Shown: in pieces, positions 49,547 to 59,400 of the stretch
How the letters are laid out: each line of letters opens with the position of its first letter
How positions within the stretch are numbered: the first letter of the stretch is position 1
NCBI RefSeq assembly: GCF_002549795.1
Contig: NZ_CP021435.1
Coordinates: 310,001 to 374,000 of the forward strand
Direction: 5' to 3'
From: Halomonas beimenensis
GTDB taxonomy: Bacteria; Pseudomonadota; Gammaproteobacteria; Pseudomonadales; Halomonadaceae
Length of the DNA stretch: 64,000 nucleotides
The notes under the pieces: model-generated
What the model saw: the letters and a program-made list of their open reading frames with translations, nothing else
What the model was told of the DNA's origin: nothing
Databases searched by the model: none
Translations under genes and position numbers: made by a program

Positions 49547-51349
49547 GGGGCGATCGGGCGCGGTCGTGGCGATGTCCTCGTCGGCCTCGTAGAGCTCCTC
49601 CAGCTCCCGGGCCGCCGCCTGGATGGTCTGCATCTGCCGCTGCTCGTTGCCGAAGGCCTCGAGCTGGCGTCGCAGGGCCTGCTCGTCGTGGGGCCGGAAG
49701 GTATCGATGGTGTGCTGGGCCTGGTCCCGGGGAATGCCCAGCCCCACCAGCACCTCCCGGGTCAGCTCCAGGCTCGCCGGCAGCAGTTCGCGGATGATGT
49801 CGGTGACGCCGGCGCGCATCAGCAGCTGGGCGTGGTAGCGGTCGCGGGCCCGGGCATAGAGGCGCAGGTGCGGGAAGCGGCGCCGGACCCGGTGGACGAT
49901 GCGCATCGAGGCCTCGATGTCGCCCACCGCCACCACCAGCACCCGGGCCCGGTCGGCCCCGGCGGCTTCCAGCAGGTCGAGCCGGGAGGCGTCCCCGAAG
50001 TAGACCTCGTTGCCGTAGCGGCGCACGAACTCGACGTGGTCGGCGTTGATGTCGAGCACCGTGTAGGGAATCTTCAGCCCCTGCAGGGCGCGGCCCATGA
50101 TCTGCCCGAAGCGCCCGAAGCCGGCGATGATGATCTGGGGGCCATGCTGCGGGGGACGGTCGAAGTCCCGCCGGCGCCTCCTGGCCTTGAACAGCGGCCG
50201 CACCAGGCTGGCATGGGCCTGGAAGAGCACCGGCGTGGCGGCCATGGACAGCGACACCACCAGCACCAGCAGGCCGACCAGGGCGGGGTCGACCAGGGCG
50301 GCGGCGCCGGCGGCGGTGAGCAGCACGAAGCCGAATTCCCCGCCCTGGGACAGCAGCGCGCCCAGGTTCAGGGAGGCGCGCCAGCCCGTGCCGTAGGCCT
50401 TGGCGGTGATCACCAGGCTCAGCCACTTGGCGGCCAGCAGGGCGGCGGCGAGCCCCAGCACCAGGCCGGGACGCTCGCCCAGCAGGCCGATCTGGGCGGT
50501 CATGCCCACCGCCATGAAGAACAGCCCCAGGAGCAGGCCGCGGAAGGGTTCGATGTCGGCCTCGATGCTGTGGCGGTATTCCGAGTCGGCCAGCAGGACG
50601 CCGGCGATGAAGGCCCCCAGGGCCATGGACAGCCCGGCCAGCTCCATCACCAGGGCGGCGCCGATCACCACCAGCAGGGCGGTGCCGGCGAAGACCTCGC
50701 GGCTGCGGGTCGCGGCGGCGTAGCGGAACAGCGGGCGCAGCAGGTAGCGGCCGCCGACGATCAGCCCGGCGAAGGCGGCGACCGCGACCAGGACTTCCCC
50801 CGCCAGGGCGGGCCAGCCGCCGGCCAGGGGCGTCTCCCCGGCCAGCAGGGGCAGGGCGGCCAGCACCGGGATCGCCGCCAGGTCCTGGAAGAGCAGCAGG
50901 GCGAACGCATAGCGACCGTGGCGACTCCCCAGCTCGCCGCGCTCCCCGAGCAGCTGCAGCACCAGCGGGGTCGAGCAGAGCCCCAGGCTGAAGCCCACCA
51001 CCAGGGCCGCGGTGGGGGAAAGGCCCGCCGCCAGGCCCAGGCCGGTGAGCAGCGCCGTGGTGACGGCCACCTGGAGGCTGCCGAAGCCGAACACCGCCTT
51101 GCGCATCAGCCTGAGACGGCTGGGCTTGAGCTCCAGGCCGATGACGAACAGCAGGAAGACGATGCCCACCTGGGAGAACTGCAGCACCGCGTCGGCATCC
51201 GGGACCAGGCCCAGCACCGAGGGGCCGATCATCACCCCGGCGAGCAGGTAGCCCAGCACCTCGCCGAGTCCCAGGCGCTTGATCAGGGGCACGATCAGCA
51301 CGGCGGCACCGAGGAAGATCAGGACGTTGTAGAGCAGGTCGATGGCCAA
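49532..51349 (-). CDS. Kef-type cation/proton antiporter (CPA2) with RCK domain
   Basis: This 605-residue protein has an N-terminal Na+/H+-exchanger-like membrane domain of about 12 helices (VLGYLLAGVMIGPSVLGL; LLLFQDLAAIPVLAALPLL with the conserved ion-site Asp). The cytoplasmic TrkA-N (RCK) domain starts IIIAGFGRFGQIMGRAL near residue 400 and continues with LYARARDRYHAQLLMRAGV. The C-terminal helical tail is acidic. It is the general shape of KefB/KefC glutathione-gated K+ efflux, but no KefF/KefG partner gene is adjacent, so gating is open. Confidence 0.9.
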   Translation of the reverse strand: MAIDLLYNVLIFLGAAVLIVPLIKRLGLGEVLGYLLAGVMIGPSVLGLVPDADAVLQFSQVGIVFLLFVIGLELKPSRLRLMRKAVFGFGSLQVAVTTALLTGLGLAAGLSPTAALVVGFSLGLCSTPLVLQLLGERGELGSRHGRYAFALLLFQDLAAIPVLAALPLLAGETPLAGGWPALAGEVLVAVAAFAGLIVGGRYLLRPLFRYAAATRSREVFAGTALLVVIGAALVMELAGLSMALGAFIAGVLLADSEYRHSIEADIEPFRGLLLGLFFMAVGMTAQIGLLGERPGLVLGLAAALLAAKWLSLVITAKAYGTGWRASLNLGALLSQGGEFGFVLLTAAGAAALVDPALVGLLVLVVSLSMAATPVLFQAHASLVRPLFKARRRRRDFDRPPQHGPQIIIAGFGRFGQIMGRALQGLKIPYTVLDINADHVEFVRRYGNEVYFGDASRLDLLEAAGADRARVLVVAVGDIEASMRIVHRVRRRFPHLRLYARARDRYHAQLLMRAGVTDIIRELLPASLELTREVLVGLGIPRDQAQHTIDTFRPHDEQALRRQLEAFGNEQRQMQTIQAAARELEELYEADEDIATTAPDRPSGRS

Positions 51350-51555
51350 GACGGGATCCTTCTGGGTCGAGTCGGCGGTGAGGGCTCGGGGACCAGCTTA
51401 CCGCAGGCGGCGCCTCCATCGCTCAAGCAAGCATCGGGCCAACTCGCCGGGCGACACGACCCCGGTGGGTGGCGCCGGGCCGCCCGGGCGTCCTGCCGGC
51501 AGGCGCGCGCTCGCCTGGTGCATCGTACCCGCCGTGGCGACGCCGGCGCCCGGGA

Positions 51556-52116
51556 TCAGGGCGAGACCCGGGTCGCCTCGCCGAGCCGGCGCTCCAGGCG
51601 CAGTAGCTCTTGCTGGCGCAGCCGGTAGTCCCGGTAGAGTCGGCGCAGCTCCCGGTGCAGGCGCCGGCGCTGCTCGGCGTCGGTGTCCTCGTCGAACAGC
51701 CGGCGCTCCGCCCGCTCGATCTCGCGTTCCGTCCCCGCCAGGGCGGCCTCGGCCTCGTGCAGGGCCCGGCCCTGGCGGTAGCGTTCGAGGAAGTCGGGCT
51801 CGAGCAGGGCCGGGCAGACGCCCTGGTAGCGCGCCCCGCGGCGGCCCTGACGGAAGCCGTTGGCCGGGGTGCAGTAGTCGAACAGGCCGCGCTGGCGACC
51901 CGTGAAGTAGGCCTCGGCATCGGGCGCGATGCCATACTCGGCGCAGGCCTTCCGGTGCTCGAAGAGCCGGGCCCGGGGCTGGCCCTGAGCGCCGTCCTGA
52001 CGGCCAAGCTGGCGCCAGTCGGCGGTGCGGCACTCCCCCTCGGACAGGGTGGCGCAGCCCGACAGGCCGAGCAGGGCGAGGAGGGCGACAAGCAAGAGGG
52101 CCGGCGGACGGGGCAT
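51556..52116 (-). CDS. DUF2799 lipoprotein
   Basis: This 186-residue protein has a lipoprotein signal (LLALLGLSGC, Cys about residue 20) and the DUF2799 pattern CRTADWRQLGRQDGAQG, HRKACAEYGI, Y.TGRQRGLFDYCTPANGFRQGRRG. The last 75 residues form an extended charged coiled coil. The function of the family is unknown; an outer-membrane lipoprotein with a periplasmic coiled coil is likely. GGAG precedes ATG 52116. The upstream extension of the frame is rejected because it enters the divergent promoter. 51350-51555 holds nothing recognisable. Confidence 0.85.
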   Translation of the reverse strand: MPRPPALLLVALLALLGLSGCATLSEGECRTADWRQLGRQDGAQGQPRARLFEHRKACAEYGIAPDAEAYFTGRQRGLFDYCTPANGFRQGRRGARYQGVCPALLEPDFLERYRQGRALHEAEAALAGTEREIERAERRLFDEDTDAEQRRRLHRELRRLYRDYRLRQQELLRLERRLGEATRVSP

Positions 52117-52282
52117 GGCTTCACTCCGTTGAGGCAGGAATCGCGCGTCCCCATCTTCGCACTCCCTTCCCGGGCCGCCCAGTCCCGGCGGCCCACGCCG
52201 GCCGTCGACCTGGGGTGACCCCGTCCGGCCCCTGGGCGACAATGCCGATCATCATCCACGGCTCGATGCCCCAGGAGGCCCG

Positions 52283-52948
52283 ATGCGACTCAATGCCGAC
52301 TTCCAGGCCCGCGTGGCGCTCACGCCGGATCAGTATCGCTGGGTGGCCTCGCCCACCCCCGGGGTCGAGCGCATGATGCTCGACCGCATCGGCGAGGAGG
52401 TCGCCCGGGCCACCTCCCTGGTGCGCTATGCGCCGAACAGCGATTTCCCCCCGCATGAGCACGGCGGGGGCGAGGAGATCCTGGTGCTGGAGGGCGAGTT
52501 CGCCGACGAGCACGGCGCCTACCCGGCGGGCTGCTACCTGCGCAATCCCATCGGCACCGCCCATGCCCCGCGAGTGGGCGAGCAGGGGGCGGTCATCTTC
52601 GTCAAGCTGCACCAGTTCGAGGCGGCCGACACCACCCGGACGGTCATCGACACCCGGGGCGGCCCCTGGGCGGATGGCCCGGTGGCGGGGATCGAGACGC
52701 TGCCCCTGCACGCCTTCGGCGACGAGCGGGTGCGGCTCGAGCGCTGGGCGCCGAACACCCGGGGCGGCGAGCGCGACCTGCCCGGCGGGGCGGAGTACCT
52801 GGTGCTCGAGGGCGTCCTGGAGGACACGGAGGGGACCTATCCGGCCGGCACCTGGCTGCGCCTGCCCCCGGGCCGTCGCCATGCGCCCTTCACCGGCTCG
52901 GCGGGCGCCCGGGTCTACGTCAAGACCGGTCACCTGCCGCCGGCCTGA
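52283..52948 (+). CDS. Double-cupin, ChrR-like protein
   Basis: This 221-residue protein has two cupin units. The first has FPPHEHGGGEEILVLEGEFADEHGAYPAG with a His/His/Glu metal set, and the second has ERDLPGGAEYLVLEGVLEDTEGTYPAGTWLRLPPGRRHAPF. The ChrR cupin-like (anti-ECF-sigma factor C-terminal) family has this form. No N-terminal anti-sigma zinc domain or adjacent ECF sigma gene is present, so it is a stand-alone cupin, perhaps an enzyme or a stress-related sensor. Confidence 0.85.
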   Translation: MRLNADFQARVALTPDQYRWVASPTPGVERMMLDRIGEEVARATSLVRYAPNSDFPPHEHGGGEEILVLEGEFADEHGAYPAGCYLRNPIGTAHAPRVGEQGAVIFVKLHQFEAADTTRTVIDTRGGPWADGPVAGIETLPLHAFGDERVRLERWAPNTRGGERDLPGGAEYLVLEGVLEDTEGTYPAGTWLRLPPGRRHAPFTGSAGARVYVKTGHLPPA

Positions 52949-52955
52949 GGCCGGC
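52939..52955. terminator. Short bidirectional hairpin between cupin and LigD-polymerase genes
   Basis: GCCGGCC-TGA-GGCCGGC; the loop is the cupin stop codon. It ends one base before the convergent polymerase-domain gene. Confidence 0.5.
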
Positions 52956-53885
52956 TCAGGCTTCCTCCTCGGCGGGCGGCTCGCGCGCCAGCAGGCGGTC
53001 GAGGGCCTCACGATGGGCGGAGAGCGCGACGGCGTGGCGAGCCATCTCGGCCCAGGGGTCCGCCTTCTGGGCCAGGCGACGGCGGAGGTTGCCCAGGGTC
53101 CAGCCCCGGGGGGTGGCCCCGCGTTCCAGCTCCGGCCAGGACAGCTGCGTGGCGACGGGCGCGCCCGCCAGGGCGCGCACGGCATAGGGCGCCACCGCGG
53201 TGGCGCCGTAGGCGTTGCGCATGACGTCCAGGAAGATCCGTCCCCGCCGCTGGCGCTTGCGCTGGGCCAGGGTGTAGCGATCGGGGTGGCGGCGGACCAG
53301 TACCCGAGCGGTGTCCCGGGCGAAGGCGCGACTGGCGTCGAAGTCGGCGCCGGCGTCGAGCGGCACCACCACATGGAAGCCCCTGGAACCGGTGGTCTGC
53401 ACCCAGGCGCTCAGCGACAGTTCGTCCAGCAGGCCGCGCAGGTCCAGGGCGGCACGCCGCACCGACGCGACGTCCCGGCCGCCCTCGGGCGGGTCCAGGT
53501 CGAAGATCAGCCGGTCGGGGCGCTCGAGGTCGTCGGCCCGGGCCAGGTAGGGGTGCGGAGTGATCATCGCCTGGTCCGCCAGGTAGACCAGGGCCGCGCG
53601 ACTGTCGATGACCGGCGCCATGAAGTGGCCGCCCTCGCGCTTGGGGAAGCGCACCCGCGTCAGCCAGTCGGGAAAGTGGGCCGAGGCGTCCTTCTGGTAG
53701 AAGCCCTCGCCGTCGAGGCCGTCGGGGAAGCGCTGCAGGCTGACCGGGTGGCCGTCGAGGTGCACCAGCATGGTGTCGCCGAGGTCGGCGTAGTAGTCGA
53801 CCAGGTCGCCCTTGGTGAGTCCCGCCTCGGGGAAGAACGGCTTGTCGCGGTTCGAGGTCTCGATGTGCCGCCCATCGATCTGCAT
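52956..53885 (-). CDS. LigD polymerase/primase domain protein (stand-alone)
   Basis: This 309-residue protein corresponds to the POL domain of bacterial NHEJ LigD. It carries the family pattern TKGDLVDYYADLGDTMLVHLDGHPVSLQRFPDG, FYQKD, RLIFDLDPPEGG (D-x-D metal site) and GSRGFHVVVPLD. It adds ribo- or deoxyribonucleotides and fills gaps at broken ends. In LigD proteins this domain is normally fused to the ligase; here it is its own gene, third in a row after the phosphoesterase and ligase genes, with a separate start (53885) and Shine-Dalgarno AGGGAGA. Confidence 0.92.
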   Translation of the reverse strand: MQIDGRHIETSNRDKPFFPEAGLTKGDLVDYYADLGDTMLVHLDGHPVSLQRFPDGLDGEGFYQKDASAHFPDWLTRVRFPKREGGHFMAPVIDSRAALVYLADQAMITPHPYLARADDLERPDRLIFDLDPPEGGRDVASVRRAALDLRGLLDELSLSAWVQTTGSRGFHVVVPLDAGADFDASRAFARDTARVLVRRHPDRYTLAQRKRQRRGRIFLDVMRNAYGATAVAPYAVRALAGAPVATQLSWPELERGATPRGWTLGNLRRRLAQKADPWAEMARHAVALSAHREALDRLLAREPPAEEEA

Positions 53886-53911
53886 GGCGTCTCCCTGGCC
53901 GTGGCCGGCCG

Positions 53912-54916
53912 TCAGTCCTCGCGATGCACGTCCCGGGGCGCCTTGTCGCGGCGAAGCCCCTGGAAGCTTGGGTGGCGCAGGCGGCCGTCGCGGGTCCATT
54001 CGGTGAAGGCGACCTCACAGACCAGGCGGGGCGAGACGAAGCGAACGCCCTCGCGGGGCGGGTCGCCTCGCTGAAAGGGCGATGTCTCGCGCGCCAGCGG
54101 CGAGAGCCGATCCTTCAGGGTCGCCAGCATGGCGGCATCGAAACCGGTGCCGACCTTGCCCGCATAGACCAGCTCGTCCTCCTGATAGACCCCCAGCAGC
54201 AGGGCGCCCAGTCCCTCCCGTTCGCCGTGCGGCTCGGTATGGCCGCCGATGACGAATTCCTGCTGATGCCGACACTTCCATTTGCGCCACTCTCGTGAGC
54301 GTCCCGCGACATAGGCCGAGTCGGCGCGCTTGGCGATCAGCCCCTCCCAGCCCCTGTCACAGGCCTGGCGGTGATAGCCGGGCCCATCCTGGATCCGGTG
54401 GGGCGTCCAGCGCAGCGGCGCCCGCCAGTCGATCAGGGTGCGGAGCAGTTTCTTGCGGCTGCGCAGCGTGCACCCGGTGAGGTCGTGGCCACAGGCATAG
54501 AGACAATCGAACAGGTAGTAATAGACCCGCACCCCACTCCGCCGGGCCTCCTCCCGATCGGCGGCCTGCATGCGTGGCTGGAGGCGCTGGAAGTCGCTGC
54601 GGTGGCGGGCGTCGAAGGCGACGACCTCGCCGTCCAGCAGACAGCCCCGGGGGGCCTGGCGAGCCAGGGCGGCCTCGATATCGGGATAGCTGGCGTCCAG
54701 ACGCCGATGGTTGCGAGAGTACAACTGGACCTCGCCCCCGGGGCGAATCCGGGCGATGACCCGCTCGCCGTCCAGCTTGCGTTCGAAGCACCAGCCATCG
54801 TCGTCGATGTCCGCGTGGCTGAGAGTCGCCAGCATGGGGGCATGCCAGCGGGGCATCGCGGTCCGGCGTGCCGGCTCTCGCTCCGCCGCTTCGAGGGGGG
54901 ACAGAGGGTCAGTCAT
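53912..54916 (-). CDS. ATP-dependent DNA ligase, LigD ligase-domain protein (stand-alone)
   Basis: This 334-residue protein has an adenylation domain with nucleophile lysine in FERKLDGERV, then LLDGEVVAFD, EGLIAKRADSAY and KWKCRHQQEFVIGG, followed by an OB-fold domain (GALLLGVYQEDELVYAGKVGTGFD). It seals nicks and double-strand ends in NHEJ. It lacks the phosphoesterase and polymerase parts of LigD, which are encoded next door. The start 54916 overlaps the end of the phosphoesterase gene, suggesting translational coupling. Confidence 0.92.
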   Translation of the reverse strand: MTDPLSPLEAAEREPARRTAMPRWHAPMLATLSHADIDDDGWCFERKLDGERVIARIRPGGEVQLYSRNHRRLDASYPDIEAALARQAPRGCLLDGEVVAFDARHRSDFQRLQPRMQAADREEARRSGVRVYYYLFDCLYACGHDLTGCTLRSRKKLLRTLIDWRAPLRWTPHRIQDGPGYHRQACDRGWEGLIAKRADSAYVAGRSREWRKWKCRHQQEFVIGGHTEPHGEREGLGALLLGVYQEDELVYAGKVGTGFDAAMLATLKDRLSPLARETSPFQRGDPPREGVRFVSPRLVCEVAFTEWTRDGRLRHPSFQGLRRDKAPRDVHRED

Positions 54917-55517
54917 CGCCACTGGCCTCCTCGGCGGCGATCTCCTCCAGGGTACGGCCCGTGGCGACGGACCCGGGTTCGGTGGAGACGGGGTTGCGCC
55001 GGGCATCCGCCGCCTCGTCGTCCATCTTCACCAGCAGCCAGTCCTTGCCCTTCTCCAGGCGGGTGTGGATCAACGCATAGCCGCCGCGCAGCTTCTCGCC
55101 TTCCAGCCAGAAGGTGGCGTGGCCGTCGGCGAGCTGTTCGGCGATCGGGGCGTCGTCGTCCCCGAGGGGGCGATGGTGCCCCCGGTCCCAGACCAGCACC
55201 GTGCCCGCGCCGTACTGGCCCTCGGGGATGACGCCCTCGAAGTCGGCATAGGCCAGGGGGTGATCCTCGGTGGGAATGGCCAGGCGCTTGACGCGAGGGT
55301 CGGTGGAAGGGCCCTTGGGCACCGCCCAGGACTTGAGGACGCCGTCGACCTCGAGGCGGAAGTCGTAGTGGAGGGTGGAGGCGTCGTGCTGCTGGACGAC
55401 GAAGATCGGTCGGTCGTCGTCCCCGCCGCGCCGTGGCTCGTCGCCCATGGGCTCGCGGGTACGCCGTGCATCGCGCTTCCGGCGATAGCGGGAGAGCTTG
55501 TCATCGGACGAGGCCAT
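54909..55517 (-). CDS. LigD 3'-phosphoesterase domain protein (stand-alone)
   Basis: This 202-residue protein matches the N-terminal PE domain of LigD. Catalytic and metal residues are in FVVQQHDASTLHYDFRLEVDG (His, His, Asp, Arg), with LKSWAVPKGPS, DHPLAYADFEG and GQYGAGTVLVWDRG. It trims 3' ends by removing ribonucleosides and 3' phosphates. It is the first gene of the three-gene split-LigD unit; ku was not found in the window. The C-terminus (about 30 residues) is a hydrophilic tail without homology. Confidence 0.92.
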   Translation of the reverse strand: MASSDDKLSRYRRKRDARRTREPMGDEPRRGGDDDRPIFVVQQHDASTLHYDFRLEVDGVLKSWAVPKGPSTDPRVKRLAIPTEDHPLAYADFEGVIPEGQYGAGTVLVWDRGHHRPLGDDDAPIAEQLADGHATFWLEGEKLRGGYALIHTRLEKGKDWLLVKMDDEAADARRNPVSTEPGSVATGRTLEEIAAEEASGDD

Positions 55518-55560
55518 GGGGGGCGGCTCCTGCTGGATCTGTTCCCTCAGTCTAGGCGGC

Positions 55561-55767
55561 TCACGGGTTGTCCCGCGGCTCGCCGCGCTCGCACTTCACG
55601 CAGTCCAGCGCCAGGCCGAGCCGCGAGCGCCGGCCCGCCTCGGTGGTCACCCAGGGGCGCTCCACCCAGGGCGGCTGGTGGCGGACGTGCTGGTTGTGGC
55701 CGCAGGCCAGCTCGGCCACCCAGTGGCCCTCCGCGTCACGGTGATAGCCGACGATGGGCTGGCGCAT
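55561..55767 (-). CDS. DUF3565 small zinc-ribbon-like protein
   Basis: This 68-residue protein carries the whole DUF3565 pattern: MRQPIVGYHRDAEGHWVAELACGHNQHVRH, PPWVERPWVTT.AGR and LDCVKCERG. Cys-Gly-His and Cys-x-x-Cys look like a metal site. The function is unknown. GAGGAG precedes ATG 55767. It follows the TetR gene by about ten bases on the same strand and may be cotranscribed with the efflux operon. Confidence 0.85.
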   Translation of the reverse strand: MRQPIVGYHRDAEGHWVAELACGHNQHVRHQPPWVERPWVTTEAGRRSRLGLALDCVKCERGEPRDNP

Positions 55768-55777
55768 GGCGAGCTCC

Positions 55778-56422
55778 TCAATCCTCCGGGGCGGCATAGA
55801 GCCGCAGGTGGGCGTCGACCACCGCCTCGATGTCGGCCAGGGTCGCCGCATCGAAGGCCCCGAGGCCCAGGCGGCGCAGCAGGGGCTCGCGGCCGATCAG
55901 GAAGAACACCACCTGGCCGACCAGGGTGTGGGTCTCGAGGATCACCCGCCGGTCATCGGGGTCACGGCCGATGAGCCGGCCGATCAGGCCGCTCAGGGTC
56001 GCCTGGACGACGCTGAAGGCCTGGGCCTGGAGGATCTCGAAGGCCTCGCTGGGGTTGACCTGCTCGCGCATCACCAGCAGCAGCCACTGGCGACAGTCGT
56101 CGTCCTCGGCGAAGGTGCGCACCATGCGCCGCATCACGCCGCGCAGCTCGGCGAGGGCGGCGTCGCGATCCGCGGGGGGCGGCACCGCCTCCTCCAGCGC
56201 CAGCCGGCCGCGCAGCTGGTCGGCGATATAGCCGGCCGCCGCCAGGTAGAGGCCATGCTTGTTGCCGAAATGGTAGGCGATGGAGCCGATGTTGGCCCCG
56301 GCGGCATCGGCCAGCATGCGGGTGGTGGTGGCCTTGTAGCCGTGCTCGCCGAACAGCCGGATGGCCGCGTGGATCAGCCGCTCGCGGGTGTCGCCGGGTT
56401 CGGGAGTGGGATATCGGGCCAT
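55778..56422 (-). CDS. TetR/AcrR-family regulator of the RND efflux operon
   Basis: This 214-residue protein has an N-terminal TetR HTH (RERLIHAAIRLFGEHGYKATTTRMLADAAGANIGSIAYHFGNKHGLY). The C-terminal ligand domain resembles the CerR/YbiH (DUF1956) group (REQVNPSEAFEI). It is four bases after the RND pump gene, in the same operon, so it probably represses its own operon through the palindrome at 60713-60728. Confidence 0.9.
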   Translation of the reverse strand: MARYPTPEPGDTRERLIHAAIRLFGEHGYKATTTRMLADAAGANIGSIAYHFGNKHGLYLAAAGYIADQLRGRLALEEAVPPPADRDAALAELRGVMRRMVRTFAEDDDCRQWLLLVMREQVNPSEAFEILQAQAFSVVQATLSGLIGRLIGRDPDDRRVILETHTLVGQVVFFLIGREPLLRRLGLGAFDAATLADIEAVVDAHLRLYAAPED

Positions 56423-56426
56423 GGCG

Positions 56427-59400
56427 TCAGCCTCCTCGGGCCGGTTCGCGGGTGTCGATGCCGAAGAAGAGGGTATAGAGCACGGGCACCACCCCCAGGC
56501 TCATGATGGTACCCACGCCGAGCCCGAAGGCCATGGCGCCGGCCATGCCGAAGAACAGCGGGTCGCGGCCGATGATCAGCGGCAGGAAGCCGAGGATGGT
56601 GGTGATCGCCGACATCAGGATCGGCCGCAGTCGCCGGGCCGAGGCCTTGACCACCGCGTCCCGCCCCGTCAGCCGCGGGTCTGCCCGCTCGATGTCGATG
56701 CGGTCGATCAGCACGATGGCGTTGTTGATGATGATGCCGGCCAGGCTGTAGATGCCGAGCAGCACCATGAAGCCGAAGTTGGCCCGGGTGGCCAGCAGGC
56801 CCAGGGCCACCCCGACGATCACCAGGGGGATGGTGGCGACGATCACCAGGGGCCGCTTGAAGGAGTTGAACTGGGCCACCAGCAGCACGAAGATCAGCCC
56901 GAGGCACAGCGGCAGGTTGGCCTGCAGCGCCGCCTGGCCTTCCCTGGACTCCACCACCACGCCGTCGAACTCGATCCAGTGACCCGGCGGCAGGGACGCC
57001 TCGAGCTCGCGCAGCGCCGGCTCGACCCGAGGCACCATGTCCTCGGCGGTGAGGCGCCGGTTTCGCCCCTCCACGGTGATGGTGCGCACCAGGTTCTCGC
57101 GATCGATGCGGTAGTAGCCGTTGTCGAGCCCGATGTCCGCCACCTGGTTGAGCGGCACGCCGGGCCCGGGGGTGCCCAGGGGGTAGACGGTGAGCGACTT
57201 GAGCCGGGCGAGGCTCTGGCGCTGCTCCTCGGCATAGCGCATGACCACCGGGATGATGTCGTCCCCCTCGCGGTACTGGCTCAGCCGGTAGCCGTCGAGG
57301 GCCCCCGAGAGCGACCGGGCGATGTCCTCGGAGGTGATGCCGGCGCTGCGGGCCCGAGCCTGGTCGACCTCGATGGTCAGCGACGGGATCCGTGCCTCCC
57401 AGCTCTGGCGCACGTCCCGGGCGCCGTCCAGCTCGCGCAGGATGCCCTCCACCCGCTCGGCGGCGGCGAACAGCACCTCCCGGTCCGGGCCCTTCACCTG
57501 GACCTGCAGCAGGGTGCTGTCCGAGGGGCCGAGGAACATCCGCGTGACCTGGGGCGAGAGATCGGGGTGGCGGGTGGCCAGGTAGTCCCGGGTGGCGTGG
57601 ATCACGCCCTCGACCCGGTCGCGGCCGCTCACGTTGAGCACCAGGAAGCCCTTGTTGGGGGCGGGGTCGATGGGCGTCAGGGACAGCACGAAGCGCGGCC
57701 CGCCGAAGCCGGCATAGGCCGCCACGCCGGTGACGTCGGGGGCCAGGCCGGGCGCCTCGCGCAGCTCCCGGCTCAGCGCCTGGATCCGCCGGTCGGTGGC
57801 GTTCTCGGCGATGTCCGAGGGGAAGTCGAGGGTCACCAGCACCTGGTTGCGGTCCGAGTCCGGGAAGAACTTCTGGGGCACCAGCTGCATCATCGCCACC
57901 CCGGCCACCAGGGTCAGGGCCATGGCCGCGAGGAACAGGGCCCGGTGATGAAGCAGCCGGGCCAGCAGCCGGCCGTAGCGCCGCGACACCCAGCCGAAGG
58001 CGCGATCGGAGAGGTTGGGGCCGCCGTCCTCGGGCTCCCCGGGGGCCGCAGCCCCCCGCGGGGCCTGGAGGAAGCGATGGCACAGCGCCGGGGTCACCGT
58101 CAGCGACAGGAACCAGGAGCTCAGCAGGGTGATGGCGATGACGATGGAGATCGAGCGGGTGTACTCGCCGGCGGCGTGCTCGGCGAGCATCAGCGGCAGG
58201 AACACCAGGATGGTGGTCAGGCTGGACGACAGCAGCGGCAGGGCCAGTTCGCCGCCGGTCTCCTTGAGCGCCTGGTCGCGGCTGCTGCCCGCCTCCAGGC
58301 GGGTCTTGAAGTCCTCGGCGACGACGATGGCGTTGTCCACCAGCAGGCCCAGGGCGATGACCAGGGTGGCCAGGCTGGCCCGCTGCAGGGTGATCTCCGC
58401 GAGGCCCATCACGGCGAGCGTGGCCAGCATCACCGTGGGGATGATCGAGCCGACGATCAGCCCGGTGCGCACCCCGAGGAAGAGGATCACCACGCCCAGC
58501 ACGATGGCCAGCGTCTGCAGCACGCTGCGGGTCACCCCGTAGACGGCGTTGGCCACCTGGTCGGGCTGGAAGGTCATGACGTCCAGGCGGTAGCCCGCCG
58601 GCAGGCTGGCCCGCAACTCGTCCAGGCGCGCCTGGATCGCCTGGCCGAAGTCCAGCACGCTGCGTCCCTCAAGCATCGAGACGGCGAAGACGATGGCCGG
58701 CTCGCCGTTGAAGTAGGCCGGCTTGTCCACCGGGTCCTGGTAGCCGCGACGGATCTCGCCGAGGTCGCGCAGGCGCAGGGTGCCGCCGTCGGGCAGCCGC
58801 AGCTCGGCGTCGCCCAGGGCCTCGAGGCTCTCGAACTCGCCGCTCACCTCGAGCGCCAGGCGCTGCTCGCCGGCCTCCAGCACGCCCCCCGGGGGGAAGA
58901 TGTTGCGTCGCTGGATCTGGGCGGCCAGGTCGCCGGGCGTGAGGCCGAGCTCGGCGAGGCGCGCCTCGGCGATGTCGACGAACACGCGCTGCGCCTGGAG
59001 GCCCAGCAGCTCCACCTTCTTGGTGCCCGGCACGCCGTAGAGGACGGTGCGAACGTGCTCGGCGATCTCCTGCTGCTCGGCCTGGGGGAAGTCCTCGGCG
59101 GTGAGCGCCGCGGTCACCACCGCCACGTCGCCGAAGTCGTCGTTGAACACCGGATCCCGGGTGCCGGCGGGCAGGTCGGGGCGCGCCGCCTCGATCTTCT
59201 GGCGCACCTCGTCCCAGATCTGCTCCAGGTCGAAGTAGCGATCCTGGATCTCCACGTGGAGGATCGAGCGCCCGCGCATGGAGGTCGAGCGAATCTCCTC
59301 CACCTCGCCGACGGTACGGATGCGCTCCTCCAGGGGCTTGGTGATGTTCTCCTCCACCTGGGCCGCCGGCAGGCCGGGGAAGGCGGTGGTGACCACGGCC

